DNA from: Cordilura impudica
Lineage: Eukaryota > Arthropoda > Insecta > Diptera > Scathophagidae
Direction: 5' to 3'
NCBI GenBank assembly: GCA_963682025.1
Contig: OY821517.1
Coordinates: forward strand, 48,731,441-48,795,440
DNA: 64,000 bases
In this document: piece after piece, positions 1 through 9,708 of the stretch
Layout: every line of letters starts with the position of its first letter
Position numbering within the stretch: position 1 is the stretch's first letter
The notes under the pieces: model-generated
What the model was told of the DNA's origin: nothing
Database searches by the model: none
Seen by the model: the letters and a program-made list of their open reading frames with translations, nothing else
Position numbers and translations under genes: made by a program

Positions 1-112
1 ATTCAAAAAGTGATTCTGATTCGATCGGTATAATAAAAGATGGGTCTAGGTCAAATTTTTTTGGTTGTTCCAAACACAAAGTCATTATGCCCAAGCCACA
101 TAGTCACTTTAC
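1..112 (+). repeat. A-family element, 3' fragment
   Basis: Matches the last part of the A elements: the 'TCGATCGGTATAAT' block, the 'GATGGGTCTAGGTCAAAT' block and the 'CCACATAGT' end. The start lies outside the window and the terminal hairpin is degraded. The 97-codon frame opening at 40 is a shadow of this repeat. Confidence 0.8.
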
Positions 113-317
113 TAAATCAGTGGCCAAATCACCGCATTCGTTATCGTAATTTTTCGATCGAAATTATTTTTTTTATTTCTCAAAATAAAATACTAAGAAT
201 AATTTTACTCTGCCATAGGTACGAATTATGGCACCTAATTCAGTGTAAATGTGAAACGAGGGCTAAAGTTTGTCCGTCTTCACTAAATAACAAACCCAAA
301 TATGGAATTTCGATTGA

Positions 318-455
318 TTTTGGCTTCAGGTAACGATCTGTCGCCTAGTCGCCATATAGAAATAGCATCGGATATGAACTTTTAAAATCTAGTTAATGTT
401 AAGTTGTAGTATAGGGTATCGTACAGTTTGTCTAAGCAACTATAATTTAAAATTT
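318..455 (-). repeat. Diverged A-family 5' fragment
   Basis: Resembles the minus-strand A copies over the 'AGCATCGGATATGAACTT' and 'TATAGGGTATCGTA' blocks. The 24-nt palindrome found in younger copies is decayed. Internal sequence is deleted. Confidence 0.55.
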
Positions 456-505
456 TTTTTTGGTTTGTGATTGAGTTCCTATTTAAAAAAGTAATTATTA
501 ATGAA

Positions 506-587
506 TCTTAATATTAATAGGCTAGGCGATTTCTTGTGACCGATGTTTTGTTCTACCGTTTTACCTCGATTTTAACCAATAGTTCCT
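506..587 (+). repeat. B-family mini-Helitron, 5' fragment
   Basis: Begins with TC after A and reads 'AATATTAATAGGCTAGGCG', the B-family 5' terminus. It continues through the 'TTCTACCGTTTTA' block and then stops abruptly against E-family sequence. Confidence 0.75.
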
Positions 588-655
588 TGGGCAAATATGC
601 TTGTTAAGGCCCATAGTACCAGAATCGCGATAAGCCCATGGAGATTTGTTCGGCC
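586..655 (+). repeat. E-family 3' fragment
   Basis: The 'GTTCCTTGGGCAAATAT' and 'GATAAGCCCATGGAGATTT' blocks recur at 45440-45540 and, more diverged, near 49740-49840. Here the piece is sandwiched between B and A fragments. Confidence 0.65.
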
Positions 656-832
656 CCCTACTCTTTTATACATATACAAAATTTCATCAAAATGTATTCA
701 TATTTGCGACCTATAGTTTGATTACAACGATTACATGTACACACCGACAGGCAGACAGACGGACGGACGAACATAAATAAATCGACTAGAAAAATAATTC
801 TGAGTCGATCGGTATAATTAATGGTGGATGTG
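656..832 (+). repeat. A-family 3' fragment
   Basis: Carries the 'TATTCATATTTGCGACCT' block, a decayed GACA/GACG microsatellite near 750-772 and 'GAGTCGATCGGTATAATT'. The terminal hairpin is missing. Confidence 0.7.
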
Positions 833-834
833 AC

Positions 835-928
835 CACTACGAGATACAGAAAACAGATTGGTTGGAATTCGGTTACAACTAGAAAAACATATTAAGGTAA
901 TATGAATTTTTATTGTGATTCTTCAATA
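835..928 (+). repeat. M repeat fragment
   Basis: About 90 bp similar to 14935-15005: both contain 'GGTTACRACTAGAAAAA' and an 'AATTTTTATTRTRATTCTT' block, and both lie beside B-family elements. Function unknown; probably a fragment of another interspersed repeat. Confidence 0.45.
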
Positions 929-1007
929 CTAGCAGGGCCCAGCACTCGAAATTCGAGTACAAGTTCAAGGAAATTTTATTTTTTCATTCAATTGTTTAAT
1001 CTATGTA

Positions 1008-2325
1008 AAGGGTCCGCCAAATAACTTTTTTTTTTTTTTGAAAATGCTATATAAAAAAAACTGCTGAATATTTTCTCAAATTTCTTTTTTTATTTGAAAG
1101 TACAATCCTTCCGGTTAATAATGGAAAATAATTTCATTCAAATGGCTGCCTCGGCTGGCCATGCAGTAGCCTACACGATCGGTCCAATTTTTAGGCACAT
1201 TATCGATTGTGTGCAGCTGTATTTCACCAATGGCTTCACGAATATTGTCCTTTAAAGCGTCAATTGTCTCTGGCTTGTTGGCGTAACACTTATCTTTGAG
1301 GGCACCCCACAAATAATAGTCCAACGGTGTGAAATCGCAGCTCCGAGGTGGCCAAACGACATCAGCTCTGCGGCTGATAATGCGATCTTCAAAAACAGGG
1401 CGCAAAACATCGAGTGTAGCTACGGCTGTGTGGCACGTAGCGCCGTCCTCTTGAAACCAAATGTTGCCAATATCCTCCTCTTCAATTTTTGTGAACAAAA
1501 ATTCGTTCAACACGGCCCGATAACGATCGCCATTGACTGTAACGGCCACTCCTTGCTCATTTTCGAAGAAAATGGCCCAATTATGCCTCTGGACCAAAAT
1601 CCGCACCAAACAGTGACTCGTTTTGGGTGTATCGGCTTTTCAATGTATGCGTGCGGGTTTTCTGTGCCCCAAATGCGACAATTTTGCTTGTTTACCAAGC
1701 TTGTTTACCGCCAAGATCAAAATGAGTTTCATCTGAAAGATGATTTTTTTTTTTTTGGCAAATTCGGCTTCTTCTGTAAGTCGATCGCAGGCTCACTTAG
1801 CGAAGCGAAAATGCATTGGATGGTCAGTTGGCTTCAACTCCTGAACCAATTGGACTTTGTATGGCGTCATACCAAGGTCTTTATACAAAATTCGTCTCAA
1901 TAATGCCTCCGAAATGTTCAATTCTTGAGAACGACGGTGAATTGATGTTGATGGCGCTGCACGCACACTTTCTGCCACAGCAGCAATATTCTCGGGTGTA
2001 CGCACTGTTTTTGGTTTTTCACGCTTTGCTTTATCGATGACGATGCCAGCTTCTTTCACTTTTTTCACAAGATAACGAACATACGGAGCTGACGGTGCTT
2101 CTCTTCTTCCAAAATCCGTACGCAATTTTCGCACACATTCTGCAACATTACCATGATTTTCAAAGTAATGTCGCAATATTTCCCAGCGTTGTTCAAGCGT
2201 ATACACAACCATATTCGTTTAGAGGAAGGATAAAACTAATTATCTGTCAAATCAGACATGAGCTAAGTGTTACCATTCACGAAATAAGCACTAGTTGAAA
2301 AAAAAACGTTAGATGGCGGACCCTT
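1008..2325 (-). mobile_element. rosa-type (DD41D) Tc1/mariner, defective copy
   Basis: A 1318-bp element flanked by TA on both sides (1006-1007 and 2326-2327). Its terminal inverted repeats begin 'AAGGGTCCGCCA'. It contains one minus-strand transposase reading region, now broken. The terminal repeats differ from those of the mariner at 59447-60752, so the two belong to different subfamilies. It is inserted in a B-long element. Confidence 0.9.
1115..2212 (-). pseudogene. DD41D mariner transposase, broken
   Basis: Encodes a cut-and-paste transposase. The N-terminal part (2212 down to 1793) is a helix-turn-helix region ending 'LVQELKPTDHPMHFRFAK', where a stop interrupts it. The middle is spread over shifted frames: 'SDETHFDLGG' near 1720-1750 carries the first catalytic Asp, and 'VNKQNCRIW' follows. 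The C-terminal part (1609 down to 1115) has 'WFQEDGATCHTA' with the second Asp and 'PRSCDFTPLDYYLWG' with the third. I count 41 residues between the second and third Asp, which defines the DD41D (rosa) group. Lesions are the stop near 1793 and frameshifts around 1690-1790 and 1600; an A/T run at 1741-1757 is a likely indel site. The copy is inactive. Family assignment is firm. Confidence 0.92.
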
Positions 2326-2693
2326 TATAAAAAATTTACGAACATTCAAATAATATTCATTAATTTCTGAATTTTTAAACAAAATTCATTAAATTTCATT
2401 ATAAATATTTGTTAAACACACAGAAGATATATAAATGGGTTTGGTAATAAATAATTTTATAAGAGCCTAAAGGTATGCTAATCAATTTTAGCTAATTCAT
2501 AAACATACACTCTGCATTGTATAGTTTCTTATTTGAAGCTTAAATATGATTATTACTCCAACATAATGTACCAGAGGGTGCATATCTGTAAAGAAATACC
2601 TTTCAAATGGTATTTTTTTTTTGTCAAAATCGGTGAGTAGCTTAGAGTTTAAGAGATGGCACAAGAAATCGCCTTGCCTATTAATATTATAGA

Positions 2694-2979
2694 TTTATGA
2701 CTATCGTTCAAAATTAAGATATATACAACAGTACAAATACTTCAGTTTACCAATCAAAGTGTTTTTACATATTACTAAACTAATTAAATTGAGGTAACAT
2801 AATTAAACCAAGAACAATATGCTTCAGTCCAACCGTAAGGAAATTGTACAAATCAATTATTTGTAGAACCCAAAATATATAAAAAATTTTAACCAGACCG
2901 AATTTGTTGATTTTATTGTCACTTTTAAATATAAAATAAAATAAAAACAATAAAATGTAATAAAGCAGACTTTTAAATA
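2694..2979. other. A+T-rich intergenic sequence
   Basis: Lies between two B-family pieces. No coding signal or recognisable repeat seen. Confidence 0.5.
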
Positions 2980-3190
2980 TCTATAATATTAATAGGCAAT
3001 GCGCTTTCTTATGACCGATGATTTGTTAAACAGTATTCCCTAGATTTTGACCAAACGTATCTAATTTGAAAGGTATTTCTTTTTAGCTATCCACCAGATT
3101 TACAGAATCCAAAATTTTTACATTTTTTTTAGAGTAAAATGCATTTAAAGTTGCTACTAACCAAGCGCTGATGTAGGGGGGGAGGTTTTT
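2980..3190 (+). repeat. B-family mini-Helitron, 5' half
   Basis: Starts 'TCTATAATATTAATAGGC' after an A. It carries the 'TTTGACCAAACGTAT', 'GAAAGGTATTTCTTTTTAG' and 'GCATTTAAAGTTGCTACTAA' blocks and then breaks off in a G-rich stretch just before the foldback element. Confidence 0.75.
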
Positions 3191-3810
3191 AAAAATTGTA
3201 AGGGGCGTTTCACGCCAAGTGATCCAACTTTTGAAACCGATGTCTTCCGATCGGGATGGAATTTGCACCTAGGTTGTTAGTCCTATTGAATAGTAGTTTA
3301 GACCCAATTTTTCAACAAGATCGGTCCAGAACTCTCTGAGTTAGAGGGGGGTCAAAATTTGACATTTTGGCCAAACAGGTGTTTTATCTCATCCATGTAA
3401 CTTTTTATATATTGTTCTTAACAAAATTTGTCCCGAATAGTTTAGATAGCTATTTCTTCAATCTTTCGGAAAAAAAATTTTAAAAAATAAAAAAAAAATT
3501 TTTGACTTTTTTTGCAACTTCAAAAAAGGCCCTTTTTTTGCTAAAAAAAAAAGCTTAGGTTTTTCCTTTAAGAGCTTTTTGGTCGCTTAGTGGGATGCGA
3601 GTGGGATATCTACCAAAAAAAAAAATTGTTTTGTAACTCAAGACAATGGTTTTTAAATTTTTAGCATATGCACTAATTTGAATTTTTTCCTATTAGTGTG
3701 TAAGTGTTTTCAAAACCTTAAAAATAAAGCATATACTGAAAAACTAGACCAATTAACCTTTCCGACGGTATGTAACATATCTAACTAAAATTTCATACCT
3801 TCGATACTGT

Positions 3811-3898
3811 AATACTCGCAATTGTTAATCTCAGGATTACTGAAATACTCGCAATATGTTAATCTCAGGAATACTCGCAATATGTTAATCTCAGGAAA
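3811..3898. repeat. Three short tandem repeats in the Q arm
   Basis: The block 'AATACTCGCAA(TA)TGTTAATCTCAGGA' occurs three times in a row, about 28 bp each. The opposite arm keeps only one unit, into which the LINE at 8896 inserted. The arms have therefore diverged in repeat number. Confidence 0.8.
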
Positions 3899-4016
3899 AA
3901 AATCATTTTTTTTTATAGATATTGTGAAAAATAATTTTTTTTTATTTATTTGTAATAATAATTAAATTAATATATAATAAATAATAATTATAAAAATAAA
4001 AATAAAAAAAAATAAA

Positions 4017-4320
4017 TCTTATATATAAAATTCTTCTGTCGCGGTGTTTGTAGAAAAATTCCGCCGAAACGGCTCGAAATTTTGAGCGCATATTGGGTAG
4101 GTCTGAGAATCGGACAACGTCTATTTTTTTTGATATCGCCACTGGGAGGGGTACCCCCAATACAAAGTGAACTTTTAAAATCAGATACCTGGAGTACTAT
4201 GATAGTCATAAGTGCCACGCCCACTTGAGATATCAAAAAAATACCTGTTGTCCGTTCCTGAGACCCGTTTCGGAGGAGTTCAATTACAGAGACCGCGACA
4301 CTAGAATTTTATATATAAGA
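4017..4320. repeat. Inverted pair of Helitron 5' ends
   Basis: Bases 4017-4044 and 4293-4320 are reverse complements with about two mismatches. The inverted similarity continues inward, with CCGAAACGG-type blocks and 'CGGACAAC' on both sides. It looks like two Helitron 5' ends placed head to head, or a Helentron-style paired-repeat leader. Confidence 0.75.
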
Positions 4321-4490
4321 AGTTAAACTCCTCCTTTTTTTGTTTTTTTTTTATTTTTTTAAAATTTTTTTTTTTTTTCAATTTTTTTTTTTATTTTTTT
4401 TTTAAATTTTTTTTTCTTATTTTTTTAATTTTTTTTTTAATTTTTTTCTTCTTTTTTAATTTTTTTTTTTTAATTTTTTTCTTTTTGAAT
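4321..4490. repeat. T-rich low-complexity tract
   Basis: About 170 bp of interrupted poly(T) with a few C, A and G. It separates the inverted 5' pair from the conserved leader starting near 4490. Confidence 0.8.
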
Positions 4491-4804
4491 TTTTTCTATA
4501 TTTGGAGTACTATGATAGCCAGAGTCGTGAAATTTTGTTTCAGATGTAAGAGTATGAATTTAAATAGTCTTGCCAAAAATGTGCGGGATCGGGCCACTGC
4601 AAAGTTAGTTTTTGAAGTTAAACTCCTCCGAAACGGCTCTACCAATTCTCATGAAATTTTGTGTGCGTAGCACCTCCTATACAAAGTGAATTTTTAATAT
4701 CATATATCTGGAGTTCTATTATAACCAGAGCCCTGAAATTTTGTTGTATACGGCATTAACATTACAAGCGAAATCACGTTTAAACGTCATTTTGACGTCA
4801 TTTT

Positions 4805-5095
4805 AGACAGGTAGTTTAAAAAAGAATACGGTAGTTAAGGGGTTTACCCATAATATAAATTAAAATTTAAGAAAATTTCCTTTTAGACATGTACTTCTAA
4901 AAAGGGTACGGTAGTTAAGGGTTTTACCTATAATATAAGTTTAAAACTAGTAAATATAAAAAGCAAATAAAAACTTCTATGAAAAATTCCTTACAAATTT
5001 AAATTGAAATTTAAGAAAATTTCTTTTTAGACAGGAAGTTCAAAAAAGGGTACGGTAGTTAAGACGTTTACCTATAATATAAGTTTAAAAAATAT
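4805..5095 (+). repeat. Triplicated direct repeat in the Helitron 1 leader
   Basis: The block 'TACGGTAGTTAAG' followed by 'TTTACC(C/T)ATAATATAA' occurs three times, starting near 4805, 4885 and 5029. Each is preceded by 'TTTTAGACA(G/T)G' and 'ATTTAAGAAAATTT'-like sequence. Spacing is irregular (about 80 and 144 bp). Confidence 0.8.
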
Positions 5096-5410
5096 TCTAT
5101 ATATTAGTTAACTTTCAACTTTTTATTGTTATTTTTATTCTTAGATTCCGAGTGATCAGAACTGTTAAGATAAACGGAAAATAAAAAAAAAATTACACAA
5201 AAATTTTTACACATTTGCAGTAAAGCAAAATTATTTTCATTAAGAAAAATAAACCGTTCCAAAATAATTGGCATAAAACCATGTTTTCTAATTATTCAGT
5301 TAAATAAGTTTGCATCAATAAAATAATCTAAGTTAAATTTTAATTGAAATCTAACAAATATTTTCTATCAGTGTAAGTAATTATATTATATGTTCTATGT
5401 ACAGTCAGCA

Positions 5411-6552
5411 ATGCCTAGAAGACGCCAAGGCTCCAATTTGAGTCATTGAACAAATAATTATAGAGCCGTGCGAGATATGCGAGCACGAGAATCACAATCG
5501 CAAGGGCCGCAAGATGAACGAAATCAACAAAGATTGCCAACAAGACGAGTGCTGAAACAATGTAAAATTATTATCTGGGATCAATGCACTATGGCACACA
5601 AACATTCGCTTGAGGCATTGGATAGGTCATTAAAGGATATAAGAAACAACGATAAACTATTTGGCGGCACTTTGTTACTCCTTTCAGGTGATTTTAGACA
5701 AACACTTCCCGTTATTAAACGTTCAAAACTGGCGGTGAACATGCGCGTTCAAATCCTTCAGGATCCATCCGCCGAAACTTTCTCTAAACAAGTGTTAGAT
5801 ATTGGCGATGGGGAAGTTGCTGTACATGAAAATACTGGATGCATTAAATTACAGACGGACTTCTGCACAATCATCGACTCGCAAAATACTCTCATCGATC
5901 ACATATTTCCCGATGTACACACACAATATGAAAATCATAAGTGGCTGGCAGAAAGAGCGATTTTGGCACCAAAAAATGTGGGCGTCAATGGGTTAAATTT
6001 AAAGATACAACAGTTGTTGCCTGGGGACTTGGTATCATACAAATCGATGCTGTTTGCAATACCAACGAAACTGTGAATTATCCAATTGAGTTTTTAAATT
6101 CATTGGATTTGCCAGGCATGCCACCACACCATTTACAATTGAAGGTTGGATCTCCAATCATTCTGCTTCGTAACTTGAACCCACCACGGCTGTGTAATGG
6201 CACACGATTAGTCATTAAAAAATTAATGAAAAACGTTATTGAAGCCATCATTTTGAATGGAAAGTTTCAAGGCGAAAATGTGTTGCTGCCACGAATCCCT
6301 AGGATTCCTACAGATGTGCCAATTGAGTTCAAAAGCACTCAATTCCCAATTAGATTGGCGTTCGCTATGACGATCAATAAGTCACAAGGCCAGACATTCT
6401 CTGTATGTGGCTTAGATTTGGAAACACCATGCTTTTCCCACGGACAACTATATGTGGCATCTTCTCGCGTGGGAAAACCATCCATTTTGTTTGTGTTGGC
6501 TAAAGACGGACTAACCAAGAATATTGTACACTCTATTTCGCTGAGAGATTAA
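5411..6552 (+). pseudogene. Helitron Rep/PIF1-like helicase, internally deleted
   Basis: The ATG at 5411 opens 'MPRRRQGSNLSH', which looks like the N-terminus of insect Helitron proteins. A TGA at 5447 interrupts it. After about 55 codons the frame runs straight into helicase motif II ('CKIIIWDQCTMAHKHSLEAL', DQ in place of the usual DE) and 'GGTLLLLSGDFRQTLPVI'. The Rep nuclease and Walker A are therefore deleted. The C-terminal helicase is well kept: '[17 protein letters not shown]', '[15 protein letters not shown]', and motif V-VI-like '[14 protein letters not shown]' and 'QLYVASSRV'. A frameshift near 6040 separates the two reading frames (5468-6076 and 5941-6552). PIF1-family helicases unwind DNA during rolling-circle transposition. 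This copy cannot act. Confidence 0.9.
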
Positions 6553-6808
6553 TCTTTATTTTTTTTCAACTGCCATAATTGATAGTAAAAATATGAATAA
6601 TTATTTTTGATGTTTACGTAGTTACCGAGAATTGTGATTTAAGATATATCTGTTAATTTAATAAAGATTAATTTATTAACCTAAATAAAGCATACTTTCA
6701 TTGTCTACAACGCTTTTTATTATAAGTAAATCCCCGCACACTTATAGTAGATAATTTTTTTCATTGAACTAAAAAAATGTTATCTATCTAGCATTAAATA
6801 AAATTTTA

Positions 6809-6837
6809 GGCAGGATAACGTCTGCCGGGTCAGCTAG
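6809..6837 (+). other. Helitron 1 3' terminus: hairpin plus CTAG
   Basis: GGCAG at 6809-6813 pairs with CTGCC at 6822-6826 (8-nt loop). Then come 'GGGTCAG' and CTAG at 6834-6837, followed by T. This is the standard Helitron 3' end, thought to stop rolling-circle replication. Confidence 0.9.
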
Positions 6838-6994
6838 TAATTTAATAAAATTTAATCATAATCACATTAGATCCATTTATAGCTGATGGAGTATTTAAGT
6901 TTCGTAAATTTTTAAATACCCAGTCTTTCATCCAGCTTTTTTGTCGCCTTAATTTACTGCGTTTTTGCCAATCTTTTCTTGGCCTTACTGACTT

Positions 6995-7717
6995 CTAAGA
7001 TACGATCTTGATGAGAGCACTGGAGGCTATACTTCGCTGCATTTCTTTTGAGGTTTGCTCCAATATCATCACATGCTCATTTACCATTAGCAGTAGGATG
7101 AAAATGCCACTCAGCTGGCATTCCAAAATCTTTTTATGAGCTATAAGATTTGCGAAGCTACTTTTATTTTTAAAATGTTGACGAGCTCCGTCCGAAACGT
7201 AGTATACCTTCTCTACTGTAAATTTAGATTTTAGATATTTTAGTATTATCTTCAGGTACTCATAGGGTATGATTGCCATACTTTTGTATTCCACTTTTTC
7301 ATCTTTTATGTACTAAATAACAACTGTGAATATAGTTTATTGGTAGTTACTGAAGTGGAAAACTTGTATGGCATCCTGAAGAACATATTTATAGCTTTCT
7401 AACGAATTCATATGAAATAACGAATTCACCAGACTTCAAATGTATCATCAAATCCTTGAAGAATGACCATTGCTCTTTGACAAAAAGTCATGGGTTTTCA
7501 AGTTCAGCAATCCGGTACACATTTCTTCCACAAAATCATCCATATTTAAAATTATTGATTTCATTGTGCATCTGTCAGTCTGAATCCAAGTTTCAAATTT
7601 GACCTCATCTATATATTCGCGATCAAAAGAGCTGATTAAATTCTCTTTGATGAATATGGGGTCCGGGCAATTTGAACATTCACCTATGTAAGTGGCAAGA
7701 AGTTGTTGTATTTGGAC
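6995..7717 (-). pseudogene. Transposase-like protein of element Q, fragments
   Basis: Two open stretches on the minus strand. The upstream one (7717 down to 7448, no usable ATG) reads 'YIGECSNCPDPIFI', 'FETWIQTDRCTMKS' and 'NMDDFVEEMCTGLLNLKTHD', with a C-x2-C pair. The downstream one (7294 down to 6995) reads 'VYYVSDGARQHFKNKSSFAN' and 'LIAHKK'. I recognise this as the kind of uncharacterised arthropod protein with C..CP, TDR, SDGA..Q.KN and a later SHGK..CDG motif. The last motif is lost here. It lies in the core of foldback element Q and is probably its own mobility protein, though I cannot name the superfamily. Frames are broken around 7300-7450. Confidence 0.55.
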
Positions 7718-7916
7718 ACATAGTCAATTTAAGGTAATCGCGGTAATTATATAATCTTCTGGCGAATCAGTTAATCACAGCTGAACCTAGTAACGCCAAG
7801 AAAAGATTGGCAAAAAAGCAGCAAATAAAGGCGATAAATAAGCCGGATGAAAGACTGGGTATTTAAAATTTACAAAACTTAAATACTTCATCAGCTACAA
7901 TAAATTAATTTAAAAC

Positions 7917-8700
7917 AAGTAAGAAAATTATAGTCGGTCTAGACCGACTATATGATACCCTATACCATGCGTTTAGAGACCCTATCTCTTAGGCCCAACT
8001 AACTGGACATAGAAAATAAGCAAAAACCAAATTTGAGTCTGATTTTTATTAATTTTTTTGGCTGCAGATATGAAAAAGTTCATATCGGATGCTATATCTA
8101 TATGGGAACTAGGTCCAAAAATGGACCGATCCTGATCATGTTTGGTAAAGTCTCTTGTATTTTGCAAAAATATATACAAACAAAATCTGAGAAGAGTCAG
8201 TGCAATATTTTTGTTTTTTAATAGATTTAAGTGAAGATCGGGAAGCAGCTCTATATGGGGCCAAAGGGATCATTTTTGGACTACTCATAAATGGACGTAA
8301 TGAATGCATATAAAACCCAATGTAAGTAAGATCTATATGAAATTTGGATCTTATGGCAATTTATGTCGATTTCATAGGGGTAATTTGTATGGGGGCTAGG
8401 TCTGAACATGGACCGATTCTCACCAATTTCAATAGCGTTCATCCCATGGCTGATAAAAGCTTATATACCAAATTTCGTCAAAATATATTCATATTTGCGA
8501 CCTGCAGTTTGATTACAAGCTTTACATGGACACACAGACGGACGGACGGACGGACGGACGGACATTGTTAAATCAACTCAGAAAGTGATTCTGATTCGAT
8601 CGGTATAATTAAACATGGGTCTAGGTCAAATATTTTTGGTTGTTACAAACAGCAGCACAAAGTCATTATACCCAAACCACATAGTGGTATAGGGTATAAA
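7917..8700 (+). mobile_element. A-family DINE-like element A1
   Basis: Begins 'AAGTAAGAAAATTATAG' with a 24-nt perfect palindrome centred on TCTAGA (7931-7954). It has a GACG microsatellite of about 5 units near 8540 and ends in a hairpin (TATACCC pairing with GGGTATA) at 8668-8700. Palindrome, microsatellite and terminal hairpin together resemble DINE-1/Helentron-associated elements. No coding capacity. Inserted in the right arm of Q. Confidence 0.85.
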
Positions 8701-8884
8701 TAGTTATGTTATAAATGGATCTAATGTGATTAAGATTAAATTTTGTTAAATTATTTATCTTTTGATTTTAATTAATATTATTATTATATATTAATTTAAT
8801 TATTATTACAAATAAATAAAAAAAAATAATTTTTCAACATTTCTACAGGAAAAAAGTGCATTTTTTTTCCTGAGGTTAACATAT

Positions 8885-8895
8885 TGCGGGTATTA
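8885..8895. repeat. 11-bp target-site duplication of the 8.9-kb LINE (left copy)
   Basis: 'TGCGGGTATTA' occurs at 8885-8895 and again at 9709-9719, flanking the LINE fragment. The same site is uninterrupted, as part of the 28-bp repeats, in the left Q arm. Confidence 0.85.
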
Positions 8896-9708
8896 GGTTA
8901 GGTTAGGTTAGGTTGATAAGAGGAGCTATGTATACACATAGCTCATATCCGTTATGTCCGGATATACACCTAAGCCAGTAGGTCGGCTTGTTGTGCGCTC
9001 TACATCTCTACGTTCATCCGGTTATCTACCCCTCTGCTAACTTAGAAATTCGGTTTCATCAGCAAATTTCTTGAGTATTTTCCAGCTTATCCCCCCAAGA
9101 CCCGTCAGGCCTGGTAAGATGTCGTTGGATATATGTCTGACCCTTGTTCCCGCAAATGCAGGACAGTAGCAGAGGTAGTGTTCTAGGGTTTCGTCATCCT
9201 CTACGCAAGCTCTACAAATGGCTGATTCCGCCCGTCCTATACGGTATAGATGAGCTCTCAGCTCAGAGTGTCCAGTGAGGATGCCAATTACCCTACTAAG
9301 TTCTACCCTGCTCAGATTCAGCATCTCCCTAGTTCTTGTAGTGTTGGGAGAACCCCATAATATCTTTGTAACCTTACCCACGTCAGTCTCTTCCCAAATT
9401 GATACATGCGAACTGGTCGCCCAGTCTGCCAGTTCCAATTTGAGAGACTTGAAAGGTTTTGGGTTTTCCAAATTAACTCTTTCCAGGAAAGAGCCCTTCC
9501 TGGCCAGTTCGTCAGCAATCTCGTTTCCCATTATACCACTGTGTCCTGGGATCCAAACGATTTCAAGTCTGCCTCTTCTGGAGAAGTTTGAAATATCCTC
9601 CTTACACTCGAGGATAGTCCTTGATCTAGTTTTTTCCGCGGATATCGCTCTGATAGCCGCTAGACTGTCCGTAAATATTTTCACGTCTTCGGGATTTGGG
9701 GAATCCCG
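8896..9708 (-). mobile_element. 5'-truncated non-LTR retrotransposon (RNase H class)
   Basis: An 813-bp minus-strand LINE tail flanked by the 11-bp direct repeat. It contains the end of ORF2, a short 3' UTR and a tail of about four TTAGG-type units at the insertion junction (8893-8912) instead of poly(A). The 5' truncation and target duplication indicate target-primed reverse transcription. RNase H points to the I/LOA/R1 group of clades. Confidence 0.88.
9037..9708 (-). pseudogene. LINE ORF2 C-terminus: RNase H and zinc-knuckle
   Basis: Reads from the truncated edge 'RDSPNPEDVKIFTDSLAAI' into 'RLEIVWIPGHSGIMGNEIAD', typical of RNase H in LINE ORF2. The first catalytic Asp of the domain lies upstream of the truncation and is missing. 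The C-terminal Cys/His knuckle is 'CRACVEDDETLEHYLCYCPA'. RNase H removes the RNA strand of the cDNA hybrid. The remaining 215 or so codons are uninterrupted, suggesting a fairly recent insertion. Confidence 0.9.

Larger units (their letters stand above)
929..2693 (-). mobile_element. B-long mini-Helitron split by a mariner
   Basis: Reverse-strand B element. Its CTAG end is at 929-932, with the near-palindromic hairpin 'CTCGAAATTCGAG' just inside. The 'CTAAAGGTATGCTAATCAAT' block is near 2467, and the 5' end reads 'CCTATTAATATTATAGA' to 2693. Bases 1008-2325 are a later mariner insertion. The sequence at 2327-2460 matches the longer subfamily also seen at 27590-27787. The core is old and diverged. 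Confidence 0.7.
4017..6837 (+). mobile_element. Helitron 1 (2.8-kb deletion derivative)
   Basis: Rolling-circle transposon. It starts TC at 4017 after A and ends CTAG at 6834-6837 before T, with a terminal hairpin just upstream. The insertion point is proved inside the window: the opposite arm of Q has the uninterrupted junction at 8753|8754 (read on the minus strand as AAGATAAA then TAATTTAA), so nothing was duplicated on insertion. It contains a 5' leader, three direct repeats, the first codons of the Rep/helicase gene and the last third of the helicase. It lacks the Rep nuclease, so it is non-autonomous. Confidence 0.9.

Noticed and set aside
1430..1903. Plus-strand frame of 157 codons opposite the mariner
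   Set aside because: Antisense to the recognisable transposase motifs.
7931..7954. The 24-nt TCTAGA-centred palindrome as an operator or origin
   Set aside because: It is part of every A element at the same place, so it is an element end feature.
8893..8912. TTAGG repeats as a telomere
   Set aside because: Only about four units, located at a LINE junction with a target duplication. They are treated as the LINE tail.
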